Shown here: positions 53,771-62,764 of the stretch, piece by piece
Position numbering within the stretch: the stretch's first letter is position 1
Layout: each line of letters starts with the position of its first letter
Source: Geodermatophilus marinus
GTDB taxonomy: Bacteria > Actinomycetota > Actinomycetes > Mycobacteriales > Geodermatophilaceae
Direction: 5' to 3'
Length of the DNA stretch: 64,000 nucleotides
Assembly: GCF_003428645.1 (NCBI RefSeq)
Contig: NZ_QVQH01000021.1
Coordinates: forward strand, 1 to 64,000
Program-made: the position numbers and the translations under genes
The notes under the pieces: model-generated
What the model saw: only the letters and a program-made list of their open reading frames with translations
Databases searched by the model: none
Told to the model about the DNA's origin: nothing

Positions 53771-56074
53771 GTGGGCACGGTCCGGCGACCGGTGGGAACC
53801 GCCGTGCTCGCCGTGCCCGCCCTGCTCGGTGCCCTGGCCGCGACCGCCGGCCTGCCCCCGGCCGGCTGGGTGGTCGGGCTGGCCGCCGGGTGGGGTGCCA
53901 CCGCGCTGATGGCCGCCGCCCGGGTGCGCGGCGGGGAGGGGCTGCTGCCGGCCGACCTGGTCACCCTGGCCCGCGCGCTGCTGGCCGCCGGCGTCGCCGC
54001 CCTCGTCGTCCCCGCCGCCGACCGGCCGCTGCCGGTGATCGCGGTGGTCGTGCTCGCCTCCGTGGCGCTCGCCCTGGACGCCGTGGACGGCCGGGTGGCG
54101 CGCCGCACCCGCACCGCGACGCCGCTGGGCGGCCGCTTCGACGGCGAGGTCGACGCCTTCCTGATCCTGGTGCTCAGCGTCGCGGTGGCGCGCGAGCACG
54201 GTGGCTGGGTGCTGGCCATCGGCGCCGCCCGCTACGCGTTCCTGGTCGCCGGGTGGGTGCTGCCCTGGCTGGCCGCCCCGCTGCCGTTCCGGTACTGGCG
54301 CAAGGTCGTCGCCGCCGTGCAGGGCGTCGTGCTCACCGTCGCGGTCTCCGGGGTGCTGCCCGGCGCGCTGCCCACGGCCGCGCTGGCCGTCGCCCTGCTG
54401 CTGCTGGCCGAGTCCTTCGGCCGTGACGTCGTCCGGCTCTACCGGGACGGCGCCGGCGAGGGCACCCGCCGGGCGCTGCGGTGGGCGCTCAGCGCGGCCG
54501 CGGTCGCGGTGCTCTGGGCCGTCCTCGTCGCCCCCGACCGGCTGGACCTGCTGCACCCGGCCGCGTTCGCCCGCGTCCCCGTCGAGGGGCTGGCCCTCGT
54601 GGCGGTCGGGCTGCTGCTGCCGCCCCCGTTGCGCCGCGCGGCCGCGCCGGCGGTCGGCGCCGTGTGCGGCCTGCTCGCCGTCGCCAAGCTCCTCGACATG
54701 GGGTTCCGCTCCCAGCTCGGCCGGCGGTTCGACCCGCTGCTCGACTGGGGCAGCTTCGGGCCGGCGATCGGCGTCCTGCGCGACTCGGTCGGGGACGCCG
54801 CCACGAACGGCCTGCTGGCCCTGGTCGGCCTCGCCGTCGTGCTGCTGGTCGCGGTCGTCACCGCGTCGGCGGTGCGGGTCAGCCGGGTGACCGCCCGCCA
54901 CCGGCGGCGCTCGGCCCGTGCGCTCGCCGCCCTGGGCACGGCGTGGGCGGTGAGCGCGGCGCTGTCGCTGCAGCTCGTGCCCGGCGCCCCGGTCGCCTCG
55001 GCGAGCACCGCCGGGCTGGTCGCGGCGCAGGTGCGCGACGTCGCGGCGTCGGTGCGCGAGCAGCGGGAGCTGGAGGCGGCGCTGCGCAGCGACGAGCTCG
55101 TGTCCCGGTCGGGCGGGGAGCTGCTCGCCGGGCTGCGCGGCAGGGACGTCCTCATCGTCTTCGTGGAGAGCTACGGGGAGGTCGCCCTCCGGGGCGGCTC
55201 GTTCTCCGCCGGCGTCCAGGCCGTGCTGCACGAGGGCACCGAGGCGCTGGCCCGGGACGGCTGGACCGCGCGCAGCGCGCTGCTCGACTCACCCACCTTC
55301 GGCGGGGTCAGCTGGCTGGCCCACGCGACCCTGCACTCCGGGCTGTGGATCGACGACCAGCAGAGCTACGACCGGCTCCTGGCCAGCGACCGGTTCACCC
55401 TGGCCGCCGCCTTCGGCCAGGCGGGCTGGCGCACCGTCGCCGCCATCCCCGCGAACGACCGGGACTGGCCGGAGGGGAAGGCCTTCTACGGCTGGGACGA
55501 GATCTACGACCGGCGGACCGTCGGCTACCAGGGCCCGGGGTTCAGCTACGCCCCGATGCCGGACCAGTACACCCTGGCCGCCTTCCAGCGGCTGGAGCTG
55601 GGCCCCGGGCACGGCCCGGTCATGGCCGAGATCGACCTCGTCTCCTCGCACCACCCGTGGACGCCGCTGCCGACCCCCGTGCCCTGGGAGGAGGTCGGCG
55701 ACGGCTCGGTCTTCGACCCCGTGCCGGCGCAGGGCCTGTCGGTCGAGGAGGCCTGGCGCGACCCCGCGGTGGTCCGCTCGCTCTACGGCCAGTCGGTCGA
55801 GTACTCCCTGGAGGTCGTGCTCTCGTGGCTCACCACGCAGGTCGAGGGCGACCCCGTCGTCGTCCTGCTGGGCGACCACCAGCCCGTTCCCGTCGTCAGC
55901 GGCCCCGACGCCGGCACCCACGTCCCGGTCTCGCTCATCACCCGCGACCCCGCGGTGCTCGCCCGCACCGCCGGCTGGGGGTGGGCGGACGGCCTGGTGC
56001 CGCCCGCCGACGCCCCGCGGTGGCCCATGGACTCCTTCCGCGACCGGTTCCTCGACGCGTTCGAGGCGCCGTGA
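53771..56074 (+). CDS. CDP-alcohol phosphatidyltransferase fused to LtaS/sulfatase-like domain
   Basis: The 767-residue membrane protein joins two activities. The N-terminal part has the complete CDP-alcohol phosphatidyltransferase motif: D103-x2-D106-G107-x2-A110-R111-x8-G120-x3-D124-x3-D128. More helices follow (to about 455). The C-terminal part is a sulfatase/phosphoglycerol-transferase fold with VLIVFVESYGE, SPTFGGVSWLAHATLHSG (candidate nucleophile Thr) and LLGDHQPVPVV (metal Asp-His), as in LtaS-type enzymes. Together they could make and then transfer a phospho-alcohol head group. GTG at 53771; 55 bases separate it from the next gene. Confidence 0.8.
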   Translation: MGTVRRPVGTAVLAVPALLGALAATAGLPPAGWVVGLAAGWGATALMAAARVRGGEGLLPADLVTLARALLAAGVAALVVPAADRPLPVIAVVVLASVALALDAVDGRVARRTRTATPLGGRFDGEVDAFLILVLSVAVAREHGGWVLAIGAARYAFLVAGWVLPWLAAPLPFRYWRKVVAAVQGVVLTVAVSGVLPGALPTAALAVALLLLAESFGRDVVRLYRDGAGEGTRRALRWALSAAAVAVLWAVLVAPDRLDLLHPAAFARVPVEGLALVAVGLLLPPPLRRAAAPAVGAVCGLLAVAKLLDMGFRSQLGRRFDPLLDWGSFGPAIGVLRDSVGDAATNGLLALVGLAVVLLVAVVTASAVRVSRVTARHRRRSARALAALGTAWAVSAALSLQLVPGAPVASASTAGLVAAQVRDVAASVREQRELEAALRSDELVSRSGGELLAGLRGRDVLIVFVESYGEVALRGGSFSAGVQAVLHEGTEALARDGWTARSALLDSPTFGGVSWLAHATLHSGLWIDDQQSYDRLLASDRFTLAAAFGQAGWRTVAAIPANDRDWPEGKAFYGWDEIYDRRTVGYQGPGFSYAPMPDQYTLAAFQRLELGPGHGPVMAEIDLVSSHHPWTPLPTPVPWEEVGDGSVFDPVPAQGLSVEEAWRDPAVVRSLYGQSVEYSLEVVLSWLTTQVEGDPVVVLLGDHQPVPVVSGPDAGTHVPVSLITRDPAVLARTAGWGWADGLVPPADAPRWPMDSFRDRFLDAFEAP

Positions 56075-56129
56075 CCGGCCGGCGCGCACCCGTGCGGCTC
56101 CCCTCCCCGGCACGACGGGGGAGGGGCCG

Positions 56130-57137
56130 GTGACCGCGGCGCCGGGGGCGGCCCGCGCGTTCTGGCTGCGGGAGCCGGGGCGCGGGGAGATCCGCGCGGT
56201 GGAGCTGCCGGAGCCGGGCCCCGACGAGGTCCTCGTCCGGGCCCTCCACTCGGGGGTCAGCCGCGGCACCGAGGCGCTCGTCTTCCGCGGCGGCGTGCCG
56301 GCCGGCCAGCGCGCGGCGATGCGGGCCCCGTTCCAGGACGGCGACTTCCCCGCGCCGGTGAAGTACGGCTACCTGAGCGTCGGGGTGGTCGAGCGGGGGC
56401 CGGCGGAGCTGCGCGGGCGCGCGGTCTTCTGCCTGTACCCGCACCAGACGGCGTACGTGGTCCCGGCTGCCGCCGTCACCCCCGTGCCCGACGGCGTCCC
56501 GGCCCGGCGGGCCGTGCTGGCGGGCACGGTGGAGACCGCGGTGAACGCGCTCTGGGACGCCCCGCCGCTGATCGGCGACCGGGTGAGCGTCGTGGGCGCC
56601 GGGATGGTCGGGTGCGCCGTGACCCGGCTGCTCGCCCGGGTGCCCGGCGTGGCGGTGCAGGTCGTGGACGTCGACGGCGGGCGGGCGGACGCCGCCGCCC
56701 GGCTCGGGGCCGCCTTCGCCCGGCCGGAGCACGCGGCGCGCGGCCGGGACCTGGTCGTGCACACCAGCGCGTCGGCGGCCGGGCTGCAGCTCGCCCTGGA
56801 CCTGCTGCGCCCCGAGGGGGTGGTGCTCGAGCTGAGCTGGTACGGCGACCGGGAGGTCACCGTCTCCCTGGGCGGCGCCTTCCACTCCCGGCGGCTCGAC
56901 GTGCGGGCCAGCCAGGTGGGCGCGGTGGCCCCGGCGCGCCGGAGCTCCCGGACGACCGGTGACCGGCTGGCGCTCGCGCTCGACCTGCTGCGCGACCCGG
57001 CCTTCGACGTGCTGCTCACCGGCAGCTCGCCGTTCGACGAGCTGCCCGGGGTGATGCCGCGGCTCGCGGACGGGCGGCTGCCGGCCCTGTGCCACACGAT
57101 CGACTACGCCGAAGGGGTGAGCGGGTGTTCAGCGTGA
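56130..57137 (+). CDS. Zinc-type alcohol dehydrogenase-like oxidoreductase
   Basis: The 335-residue medium-chain dehydrogenase-like protein has an N-terminal GroES-like domain ([20 protein letters not shown]) and a Rossmann domain ([20 protein letters not shown]). The S-x-G-T-E pattern without the usual catalytic zinc cysteines resembles the BchC-like branch. The substrate is unknown. It shares its last 13 bases with the next gene, so it is translationally coupled to the tetrahydropterin-synthase homologue. GTG at 56130. Confidence 0.8.
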   Translation: MTAAPGAARAFWLREPGRGEIRAVELPEPGPDEVLVRALHSGVSRGTEALVFRGGVPAGQRAAMRAPFQDGDFPAPVKYGYLSVGVVERGPAELRGRAVFCLYPHQTAYVVPAAAVTPVPDGVPARRAVLAGTVETAVNALWDAPPLIGDRVSVVGAGMVGCAVTRLLARVPGVAVQVVDVDGGRADAAARLGAAFARPEHAARGRDLVVHTSASAAGLQLALDLLRPEGVVLELSWYGDREVTVSLGGAFHSRRLDVRASQVGAVAPARRSSRTTGDRLALALDLLRDPAFDVLLTGSSPFDELPGVMPRLADGRLPALCHTIDYAEGVSGCSA

Positions 57138-57523
57138 CGGTCCGCGACCACATGATGGTGGCGCACAGCCTCCGGGGGGAGGTCTTCGGCCCGGCGCAGC
57201 GGCTGCACGGGGCCACGTTCGTCGTGGACGCGACGTTCCGGCGCCGCGAGCTCGACGACGACGGCGTGGTCGTCGACATCGGCGCCGCCACCGAGCTGCT
57301 CAGGGCCGTCCTCGGCGAGCTGACCTACCGCAACCTCGACGACGAGCCGGCGCTCGCGGGCACGAACACCACCACCGAGGTGCTGGCCCGGGTGGTCTCC
57401 GACCGGCTCGTGGCCGGGCTGCGCGCCGGTGCCCTGGGCCCCGGGGCCGACGGCCTGGACGGGCTGGCGGTCACCCTGCACGAGTCCCACGTCGCCTGGG
57501 CCGGCTACGACCGGACGCTGTGA
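57125..57523 (+). CDS. Degenerate 6-pyruvoyl-tetrahydropterin synthase/QueD homologue
   Basis: The 132-residue protein follows the T-fold pattern of PTPS/Que[14 protein letters not shown] holds the first zinc His (H14), [14 protein letters not shown] the second (H28), [18 protein letters not shown] and [20 protein letters not shown] follow, and [13 protein letters not shown] carries E120. Canonical enzymes have H-G-H-N, whereas here A30 replaces the third zinc ligand, and no catalytic cysteine precedes it. So the usual PTPS or QueD reaction is doubtful. It may process a different pyrimidine or pterin intermediate. It overlaps both neighbours. Confidence 0.8.
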   Translation: MFSVTVRDHMMVAHSLRGEVFGPAQRLHGATFVVDATFRRRELDDDGVVVDIGAATELLRAVLGELTYRNLDDEPALAGTNTTTEVLARVVSDRLVAGLRAGALGPGADGLDGLAVTLHESHVAWAGYDRTL

Positions 57524-58572
57524 GCGCGGTCGCCGTCGTCGTCCCGCCCGGGGTGGACGACCCCACCCGGGTCAGCGGGGGGAACCGCTACGACCGCCGG
57601 GCCTGCGACGGCCTGCGCGGGCGCGGGTGGGCGGTCGAGGAGGTGACGGCCCCGGGCCGCTGGCCGCGCCCCGACCCCGGCGCGCTGGCCGGGCTCGGGC
57701 GCGCGCTGGACCGGCTGGCGGACGGCGCGCTCGTGCTCGTCGACGGCCTGGTCGCCTCGGCCGCCGCGGCGGTGCTCGTCCCGCGGTCGGCCCGGCTGCG
57801 CCTGGTCGTCCTGGTGCACCTGCCGCTCGGCGGCGCCGACGTCCCGGCCGGCGAGGAGGAGGCCGTGCTGGCGGCCGCGCGGGCGGTGCTGACCACCAGC
57901 GGCTGGACCCGGGACCGCCTGCTGGCGCGCTACCGGCTCGACCCCGACCGCGTGCACGTGGCCCGCCCGGGCACCGACCCGGCCGGGACGGCACCGGGGA
58001 CGGCGTCCGGCGGCCGGCTGCTGTGCGTGGCCGCGCTCGTCCGGCACAAGGGGCAGGACCTGCTCGTCGAGGCGCTCGCCGCGCTGACCTGGCTGCCGTG
58101 GACCTGCCGGCTGGTCGGCCCGCTGGACCGCGACCCGGCCTTCGTCGCGGCGCTGACCCGGCGGGCCGCCGCCGCGGGGATCGCCGACCGGGTCGCCCTC
58201 ACGGGCGTCGCCGCCGGGGCGGCGCTGCAGCGCGAGTACCGCGCGGCCGACGTCCTCGTGGCCCCCTCCCGGACCGAGACCTACGGCATGGCGGTCACCG
58301 AGGCCCTGGCCGCCGGGCTGCCGGTGGTCGCCACCGCCGTGGGCGGGCTGCCCGAGGCGGTGGGGTGCACGCCGGCCGGCCGGCCCGGGCTGCTCGTGCC
58401 GGGTGAGGACCCGGTCGCCCTCGCCGGGGCGCTCGGGTGCTGGCTCACCGAGCCGGCGCTGCGCACCCGGCTCCGGGGGGCCGCGCGGCGGCGCCGCCGG
58501 ACCCTGCCCCGCTGGCGGGAGACCGCCGAACGCATCGGGTCGGTCCTGGCCGCCGTCGGCGGGCAGCCGTGA
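57520..58572 (+). CDS. Glycosyltransferase family 4-like protein
   Basis: The 350-residue GT-B enzyme has an N-terminal acceptor domain ([20 protein letters not shown]) and a C-terminal donor domain with [45 protein letters not shown] (E-x7-E motif) and [13 protein letters not shown]. It would transfer a sugar from a nucleotide donor. Start and stop both lie in four-base GTGA overlaps with its neighbours, which indicates tight co-expression with the pterin-type and reductase genes. Confidence 0.85.
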   Translation: MSAVAVVVPPGVDDPTRVSGGNRYDRRACDGLRGRGWAVEEVTAPGRWPRPDPGALAGLGRALDRLADGALVLVDGLVASAAAAVLVPRSARLRLVVLVHLPLGGADVPAGEEEAVLAAARAVLTTSGWTRDRLLARYRLDPDRVHVARPGTDPAGTAPGTASGGRLLCVAALVRHKGQDLLVEALAALTWLPWTCRLVGPLDRDPAFVAALTRRAAAAGIADRVALTGVAAGAALQREYRAADVLVAPSRTETYGMAVTEALAAGLPVVATAVGGLPEAVGCTPAGRPGLLVPGEDPVALAGALGCWLTEPALRTRLRGAARRRRRTLPRWRETAERIGSVLAAVGGQP

Positions 58573-59612
58573 CGGCGCAGATCGCCCACCCCGGGACGGC
58601 GGCTGGCGAGGTTCCCCGCGACCGCCACCGGCGGGCGTGGGCGGCGGCGGGCCCGGTGGGCGGTGCGCTCGTGCTCGCCGTCCTCGTCTGGCTGCTCGGC
58701 ACCGGGCCGTTCCTGGCCGGCGTCCGCGGGTTGCGCCCCGGCACGCTGCTGGCCGCCGTCGCCGTCGGCGCCGTCACCACCGTGTGCTCGGCCTGGCGGT
58801 GGCGGGTCGTGGCCCGGGCGCTCGGCGCCGGCCTGGCGCTGCCCGCCGCGACCGCGGCGTACTACGGCTCCCAGTTCCTCAACTGCACGCTGCCCGGCGG
58901 GGTGCTCGGCGACCTGCACCGCGGGCTGCGCCACGGCGCGGACTGCGGGGACCCGGTCCGCGGGGTGCGCGCCGTCGCCTGGGAGCGCACCGCGGGTCAA
59001 CTGGTGCTGGCCGTGCTGGCGCTCGGGGTGCTGCTCGCGCTGCCCTCACCGGTGCAGGGCGCGGTCCCGGTGCTCGCGGCCGTGGCGGCGGGGGCGGCGG
59101 TCGCCGTCGCCGCCACCGGCCGCGTCGCGGTCCGGTGGGTGCCGGCCGGCCTGGCGCGGGCCGTGCGCACCGTGGCCGGCGAGGCACGGGCCGGGCTGCT
59201 CGCGCCGGCCGTGCTGACCAGCTCCGCGCTGGTCTGCGCGGGCCACCTCGGGCTGTTCCTGCTCGCCGCCGGGGCCGCCGGCGTGCCGGGCTCACCGGCG
59301 CGGCTGCTGCCCCTGGCCGTGGTCGTGCTGATCGCCGCGGCGATCCCGTTCAACGTGGGCGGCTGGGGTCCGCGGGAGGGGGTGGCCGCCTGGGTGTTCG
59401 CGGCCGCCGGCTACACGGCCGCGGAGGGGGCGGCGGTCGCGACCGCGTTCGGGGTGCTCACGCTCGTGTCGGTGCTGCCCGGCGCCGTCGTGCTGCTCGT
59501 CCACCGGCGGCGACGGCGCTCGGCCGAGCGCTCGGCGCGGACCGGGCCGTCCGTGCAGGGGCACCATGTCGTGCACGGCGGAGTACGAGAGGACGGTGCA
59601 GCGCGTGGTTGA
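58569..59612 (+). CDS. Lysylphosphatidylglycerol-synthase-type integral membrane protein
   Basis: The 347-residue protein has about eight to nine transmembrane helices and the UPF0104/LPG_synthase_TM pattern: GAVTTVCSAWRWRVVARALG, FLNCTLPGGVLGDLHRGLRH, VAWERTAGQLVL and a late AAAIPFNVGGWGPREGVAAW. The soluble acyl- or aminoacyl-transferase domain of MprF is absent. Stand-alone members may act as flippases or membrane partners of glycolipid synthesis; that is inferred. It starts in a GTGA overlap, and its end overlaps the reductase gene start. Confidence 0.85.
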   Translation: MTAQIAHPGTAAGEVPRDRHRRAWAAAGPVGGALVLAVLVWLLGTGPFLAGVRGLRPGTLLAAVAVGAVTTVCSAWRWRVVARALGAGLALPAATAAYYGSQFLNCTLPGGVLGDLHRGLRHGADCGDPVRGVRAVAWERTAGQLVLAVLALGVLLALPSPVQGAVPVLAAVAAGAAVAVAATGRVAVRWVPAGLARAVRTVAGEARAGLLAPAVLTSSALVCAGHLGLFLLAAGAAGVPGSPARLLPLAVVVLIAAAIPFNVGGWGPREGVAAWVFAAAGYTAAEGAAVATAFGVLTLVSVLPGAVVLLVHRRRRRSAERSARTGPSVQGHHVVHGGVREDGAARG

Positions 59613-60324
59613 CCGGCCCTACACCCTGCTCAGCTGCGGGATGTCGATCGACGGCTACCTCGACAGCCCCGGGATCCGGCGGCTGCAGCTGTCGAACGCG
59701 GCCGACTTCGACCGGGTCGACGCCGTGCGCGCCGGGTGCGACGCGATCCTGGTGGGGGCGGCCACCGTCCGCAACGACAACCCGCGCCTGCTGGTCCGCT
59801 CGCCGGCCCGCCGCCGGGAGCGGCTCGTGCACGGGCTGCCGCCGTCCCCGGTGAAGGTGACCCTGACGCGGCGCGGTGACCTCGCCCCCGCGGCGGACTT
59901 CTTCACCTGCGGGGACGCCGAGAAGCTCGTCTACTGCCCGACCGCGGCCGCCGGGACGACGCGGCGGCGACTGGGCCCCGTCGCGACCGTCGTCGACACC
60001 GGGCCGGGGGAGGACGTCGACGTGGCGCGGGTCGTCGAGGACCTCTCCGCGCGCGGGGTGGACCGGCTGATGGTCGAGGGCGGGGGGCTCGTGCTCACCC
60101 AGTTCCTCACCGCGGACCTCGCCGACGAGCTGCACCTCGTGGTGGCGCCGCTGTTCGTCGGGGACTCGCGCGCGGCGCGGGTGGTCGGCGACGGGCGCTT
60201 CCCCTGGAACCCCGACCGGCGCGCCGAGCTGGTCGGCGTCCGGCAGATCGGGGACGTGGTGCTGCTGCGGTACGCGCTCTCGCCGCGGTTCGGCGCCGAG
60301 CGGTCGCCGGGTGAGGCCCGGTGA
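59566..60324 (+). CDS. RibD C-terminal/dihydrofolate-reductase-type pyrimidine reductase
   Basis: The 252-residue protein is a stand-alone RibD_C reductase: RPYTLLSCGMSIDGYLD, RVDAVRAGCDAILVGAATVRNDNP with the N-D-x-P motif, RLMVEGGGLVLTQFL and LHLVVAPLFVGD. It lacks the deaminase domain of RibD/RibG. It therefore resembles the fungal/archaeal Rib7-type enzymes that reduce 2,5-diamino-6-ribosylamino-pyrimidinone phosphate to the ribityl form with NADPH. ATG at 59566 has an AGGGG site but overlaps the upstream gene by 47 bases; GTG at 59605 is an alternative. The stop overlaps the ribA start. Confidence 0.85.
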   Translation: MSCTAEYERTVQRVVDRPYTLLSCGMSIDGYLDSPGIRRLQLSNAADFDRVDAVRAGCDAILVGAATVRNDNPRLLVRSPARRRERLVHGLPPSPVKVTLTRRGDLAPAADFFTCGDAEKLVYCPTAAAGTTRRRLGPVATVVDTGPGEDVDVARVVEDLSARGVDRLMVEGGGLVLTQFLTADLADELHLVVAPLFVGDSRAARVVGDGRFPWNPDRRAELVGVRQIGDVVLLRYALSPRFGAERSPGEAR

Positions 60325-61004
60325 GGGCCCCGGCTCCCGAGGCCGCGGTCCGCGGGCGGGTCGACGTCCCGCTGCGTTTCCCGGACGGCTACGAGACCGT
60401 GGCCGAGGTCGTCAGCTTCCACGGCCTCGTCGACGGCCGCGAGCACCTCGCGCTCGGGCTCGGCGGCCGGGGCCCGGGCGCCGTCCCCCTCGTCCGGCCG
60501 CACAGCGAGTGCCTCACCGGGGACGTGCTCGGCAGCCTCCGCTGCGACTGCGGGCCCCAGTTGCGGGAGGCGGCGGAGCGGATCACCGCCGCCGGCGGCT
60601 ACCTGCTCTACCTGCGGCAGGAGGGCCGGGGCATCGGGCTGTACGACAAGCTCGACGCCTACGCCCTGCAGGACACCGGCCTGGACACCTACGAGGCCAA
60701 CGTGGCCCTCGGCCACGCGCCGGACGAGCGCGACTACACGGTCGCGGCGCAGATGCTGCTCGCCCTCGGCGTGTCGCGGCTGGCGCTGCTGAGCAACAAC
60801 CCGGACAAGGCCGACCAGCTCGACCGGCTCGGCCTGACCGTGGTCGAGCAGGTCCCCACCCGCGTGCACCTGTCCTCGGCGAACTCGGCCTACCTCTCGG
60901 CCAAGGCCCGCAACGGCCACCACGTCCCGGACCCGCTGCCCAGGCCGGCGCGGCCGCCACGTGCCCCGGGTGACCACCACGCGGGCCGGTCCGCCGGCGG
61001 GTGA
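60321..61004 (+). CDS. ribA: GTP cyclohydrolase II
   Basis: The 227-residue enzyme has zinc cysteines C64, C75 and C77 (SECLTGDVLGSLRCDCG), LRQEGRGIGLYDKLDAYALQ, NVALGHAPDERDY and LLSNNPDKADQL. It opens the GTP imidazole ring to 2,5-diamino-6-ribosylamino-pyrimidinone phosphate plus formate and pyrophosphate. The product-determining Tyr is present (Y114 in LDAYALQ). A Met at this position in S. coelicolor SCO6655 stops the reaction at the formylated product. There is no RibB domain and no other riboflavin gene nearby, so this is probably a dedicated paralogue. GTGA overlap with the reductase gene. Confidence 0.92.
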   Translation: MRAPAPEAAVRGRVDVPLRFPDGYETVAEVVSFHGLVDGREHLALGLGGRGPGAVPLVRPHSECLTGDVLGSLRCDCGPQLREAAERITAAGGYLLYLRQEGRGIGLYDKLDAYALQDTGLDTYEANVALGHAPDERDYTVAAQMLLALGVSRLALLSNNPDKADQLDRLGLTVVEQVPTRVHLSSANSAYLSAKARNGHHVPDPLPRPARPPRAPGDHHAGRSAGG

Positions 61005-61141
61005 GCGGGCCTCGTGCGGCGCCGGGGGCCCGCGCGAACGCTTCCCGGTCACCCTCAGGTCACGGGGGTGCACGCGGAGCACGTGTTGCCGGCGTCACAC
61101 CGGCCCCCGTACGGTCAGCCACCTGCCTCCCGAGGAGTGCC

Positions 61142-62338
61142 ATGCGTGCCGACCTGTTCCTGGCCCACACCGCCCTGTCCCGCCGCGCCGCACTCGGGCT
61201 CGCCGGCGCCGCCTCTCTCGGCGTCGCCGGTCTGGGCCGCGTGTCGCCGGCCGCCGCGACCGGACCCGGCGAGGCCGCGGGCGGCGCGGGCTACGACGAC
61301 GTGATGTTCGACGTGGCTCTCGCCGAGGGCGGCGGCTGGGCGCCGTCCCGCTACGGCCCGACCGACCAGCGCGGCACGTTCAACGAGGTGACGGCCGCCA
61401 CGACCGCCGCGGCCCTGCGGCTGCTGGCCGACGGCCGTCCGGTGAGGACGTACAACCTGGGCGAGCTGATGACCAACGGGTTCCCCGCCTATGCGACCAC
61501 GCCGCCGCGGGTGTACGAGCAGCGCCTGACCGTCCTCGGGTACGAGCCTCCCGCCGGCTTCACCGAGGGCGGCGGGATCCTGCAGGGCACGGAGCCGCTG
61601 GGGGAGAACCGGGTCAGCATCCACGAGGAGCGCTTCCCCGAGGGCTACACCTACCAGATCGTCACCCAGCTCGACGGGCTGAACCACATCGGCGTCGGGC
61701 CGACCTTCTACAACGGCTTCCAGGGCCCGGACATCGCGACTCCCAGCGGGACGAGCAGGCTCGGCAACGAGCACATGGGGCCGATCGCCACCCGCGGCGT
61801 CCTGCTCGACGTGCTGGGCCTCAAGCTCGACGAAGGGGCGAGCGAGGCGCTGTCGCGCAGCGCGGACGGCGACCCGGTGCTGCGCGACGACTACCGGATC
61901 ACGATCGCCGACCTGGAGGCCGCGGCGGCGCGGGGCGGCATCCGGGACATCCGCCCCGGCGACGTCGTGCTGCTGCGGACCGGCTGGAACAAGATCGCCC
62001 GGAGCGAGCCGGAGCGCTACCTGGCCCGGGAGCCGGGCATCTACCTCGCCGAGGCGCGCTACCTGGCCGACCGGCGCCCCGCCATCATCGGCTCGGACTC
62101 CTGGGCGCTCGAGGTGCTGGGCAACCCGGTGGTGCAGGCCGTGTTCCCCGTGCACCAGGAGCTGCTCGTCAAGAACGGCATCCGGATCGGCGAGGGCATC
62201 ATCACCGACGAGCTCGCGGCGGACGGCGTCCACGAGTTCGTCTACCTGACGACGCCGCAGTACGCGGCGGGCGCGACCGCGGGCAACGCGCCGCCGGCCG
62301 CGCTCGGGCAGCCGGGGGCCGGCCGCGGCCGGGGATGA
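61142..62338 (+). CDS. Cyclase-family protein with Tat signal, kynurenine-formamidase-like
   Basis: The 398-residue protein begins with a twin-arginine signal (LSRRAALGLAGAASLG). The mature part matches the cyclase/kynurenine formamidase-like fold: YGPTDQRGTFNEVT, LDGLNHIGVGPTFYNG, GVLLDVLGL, LEAAAARGGIRDIRPGDVVLLRTGW and SDSWALEVLG. Metal ligands include His in LNHIG; the canonical H-x-G-T-H-x-D motif is modified. It is probably an exported hydrolase of a formamide or lactone-type substrate, unproven. ATG at 61142 follows CGAGGAGTGCC. Confidence 0.8.
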   Translation: MRADLFLAHTALSRRAALGLAGAASLGVAGLGRVSPAAATGPGEAAGGAGYDDVMFDVALAEGGGWAPSRYGPTDQRGTFNEVTAATTAAALRLLADGRPVRTYNLGELMTNGFPAYATTPPRVYEQRLTVLGYEPPAGFTEGGGILQGTEPLGENRVSIHEERFPEGYTYQIVTQLDGLNHIGVGPTFYNGFQGPDIATPSGTSRLGNEHMGPIATRGVLLDVLGLKLDEGASEALSRSADGDPVLRDDYRITIADLEAAAARGGIRDIRPGDVVLLRTGWNKIARSEPERYLAREPGIYLAEARYLADRRPAIIGSDSWALEVLGNPVVQAVFPVHQELLVKNGIRIGEGIITDELAADGVHEFVYLTTPQYAAGATAGNAPPAALGQPGAGRGRG

Positions 62339-62764
62339 CGAGCGGCGCGGTGCGGCCTTCGGGCGTGCTCCGGGGGAGGCCCGGCCTTCACGGCCTGCGC
62401 CGTCGGCAGCCCGGCAGAGCCTTGCCGTCGAGGCGGCCGTAGCCGAAGCCTGCGTCCCGCACCAGCCCGGTCCCGGCGCCACGGCGTGCCGTGATGCGCA
62501 GCCGCTGCTGGACCTCTCGCCGCGCCCGTCCGGGACGTCGGCTCCCGCGACCACCCGGGGCCCTCACCGGGCTCCCGCATGACGGCGCGGTGACGAGGTG
62601 GTGACGCGGCATCCAGGACAGTGGGGCCCGTCACCGAGGTGCCCGGGGCGACGGGCAGTCCTCGACGAGGCGCTCCGCCACCGGGCGTCGCCGCACGAGG
62701 AGGGGGCCGTACCTCGGTCGGCGTGAGATCGACGCAGAGGCAGTCGACGGACGAGAGGCGAGCC
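62339..62764. other. Intergenic stretch without a recognisable gene
   Basis: In these 426 bases I see no supported gene. A minus-strand frame at 62388-62612 encodes an Arg-rich 74-residue sequence ending GYGRLDGKALPGCRRRRP. It has no recognised family and could be noise or a remnant. Some of this interval must carry the promoter of the next gene. Confidence 0.35.

Noticed and set aside
57125-61004. Queuosine or riboflavin biosynthesis operon
   Set aside because: The QueD homologue lacks key residues and queC/queE/queF are absent; only ribA and a reductase are present, without ribB, ribE or ribH.
62388-62612. A 74-codon Arg-rich minus-strand frame
   Set aside because: There is no ribosome site, recognisable family or conserved-looking motif; left as unannotated intergenic sequence.
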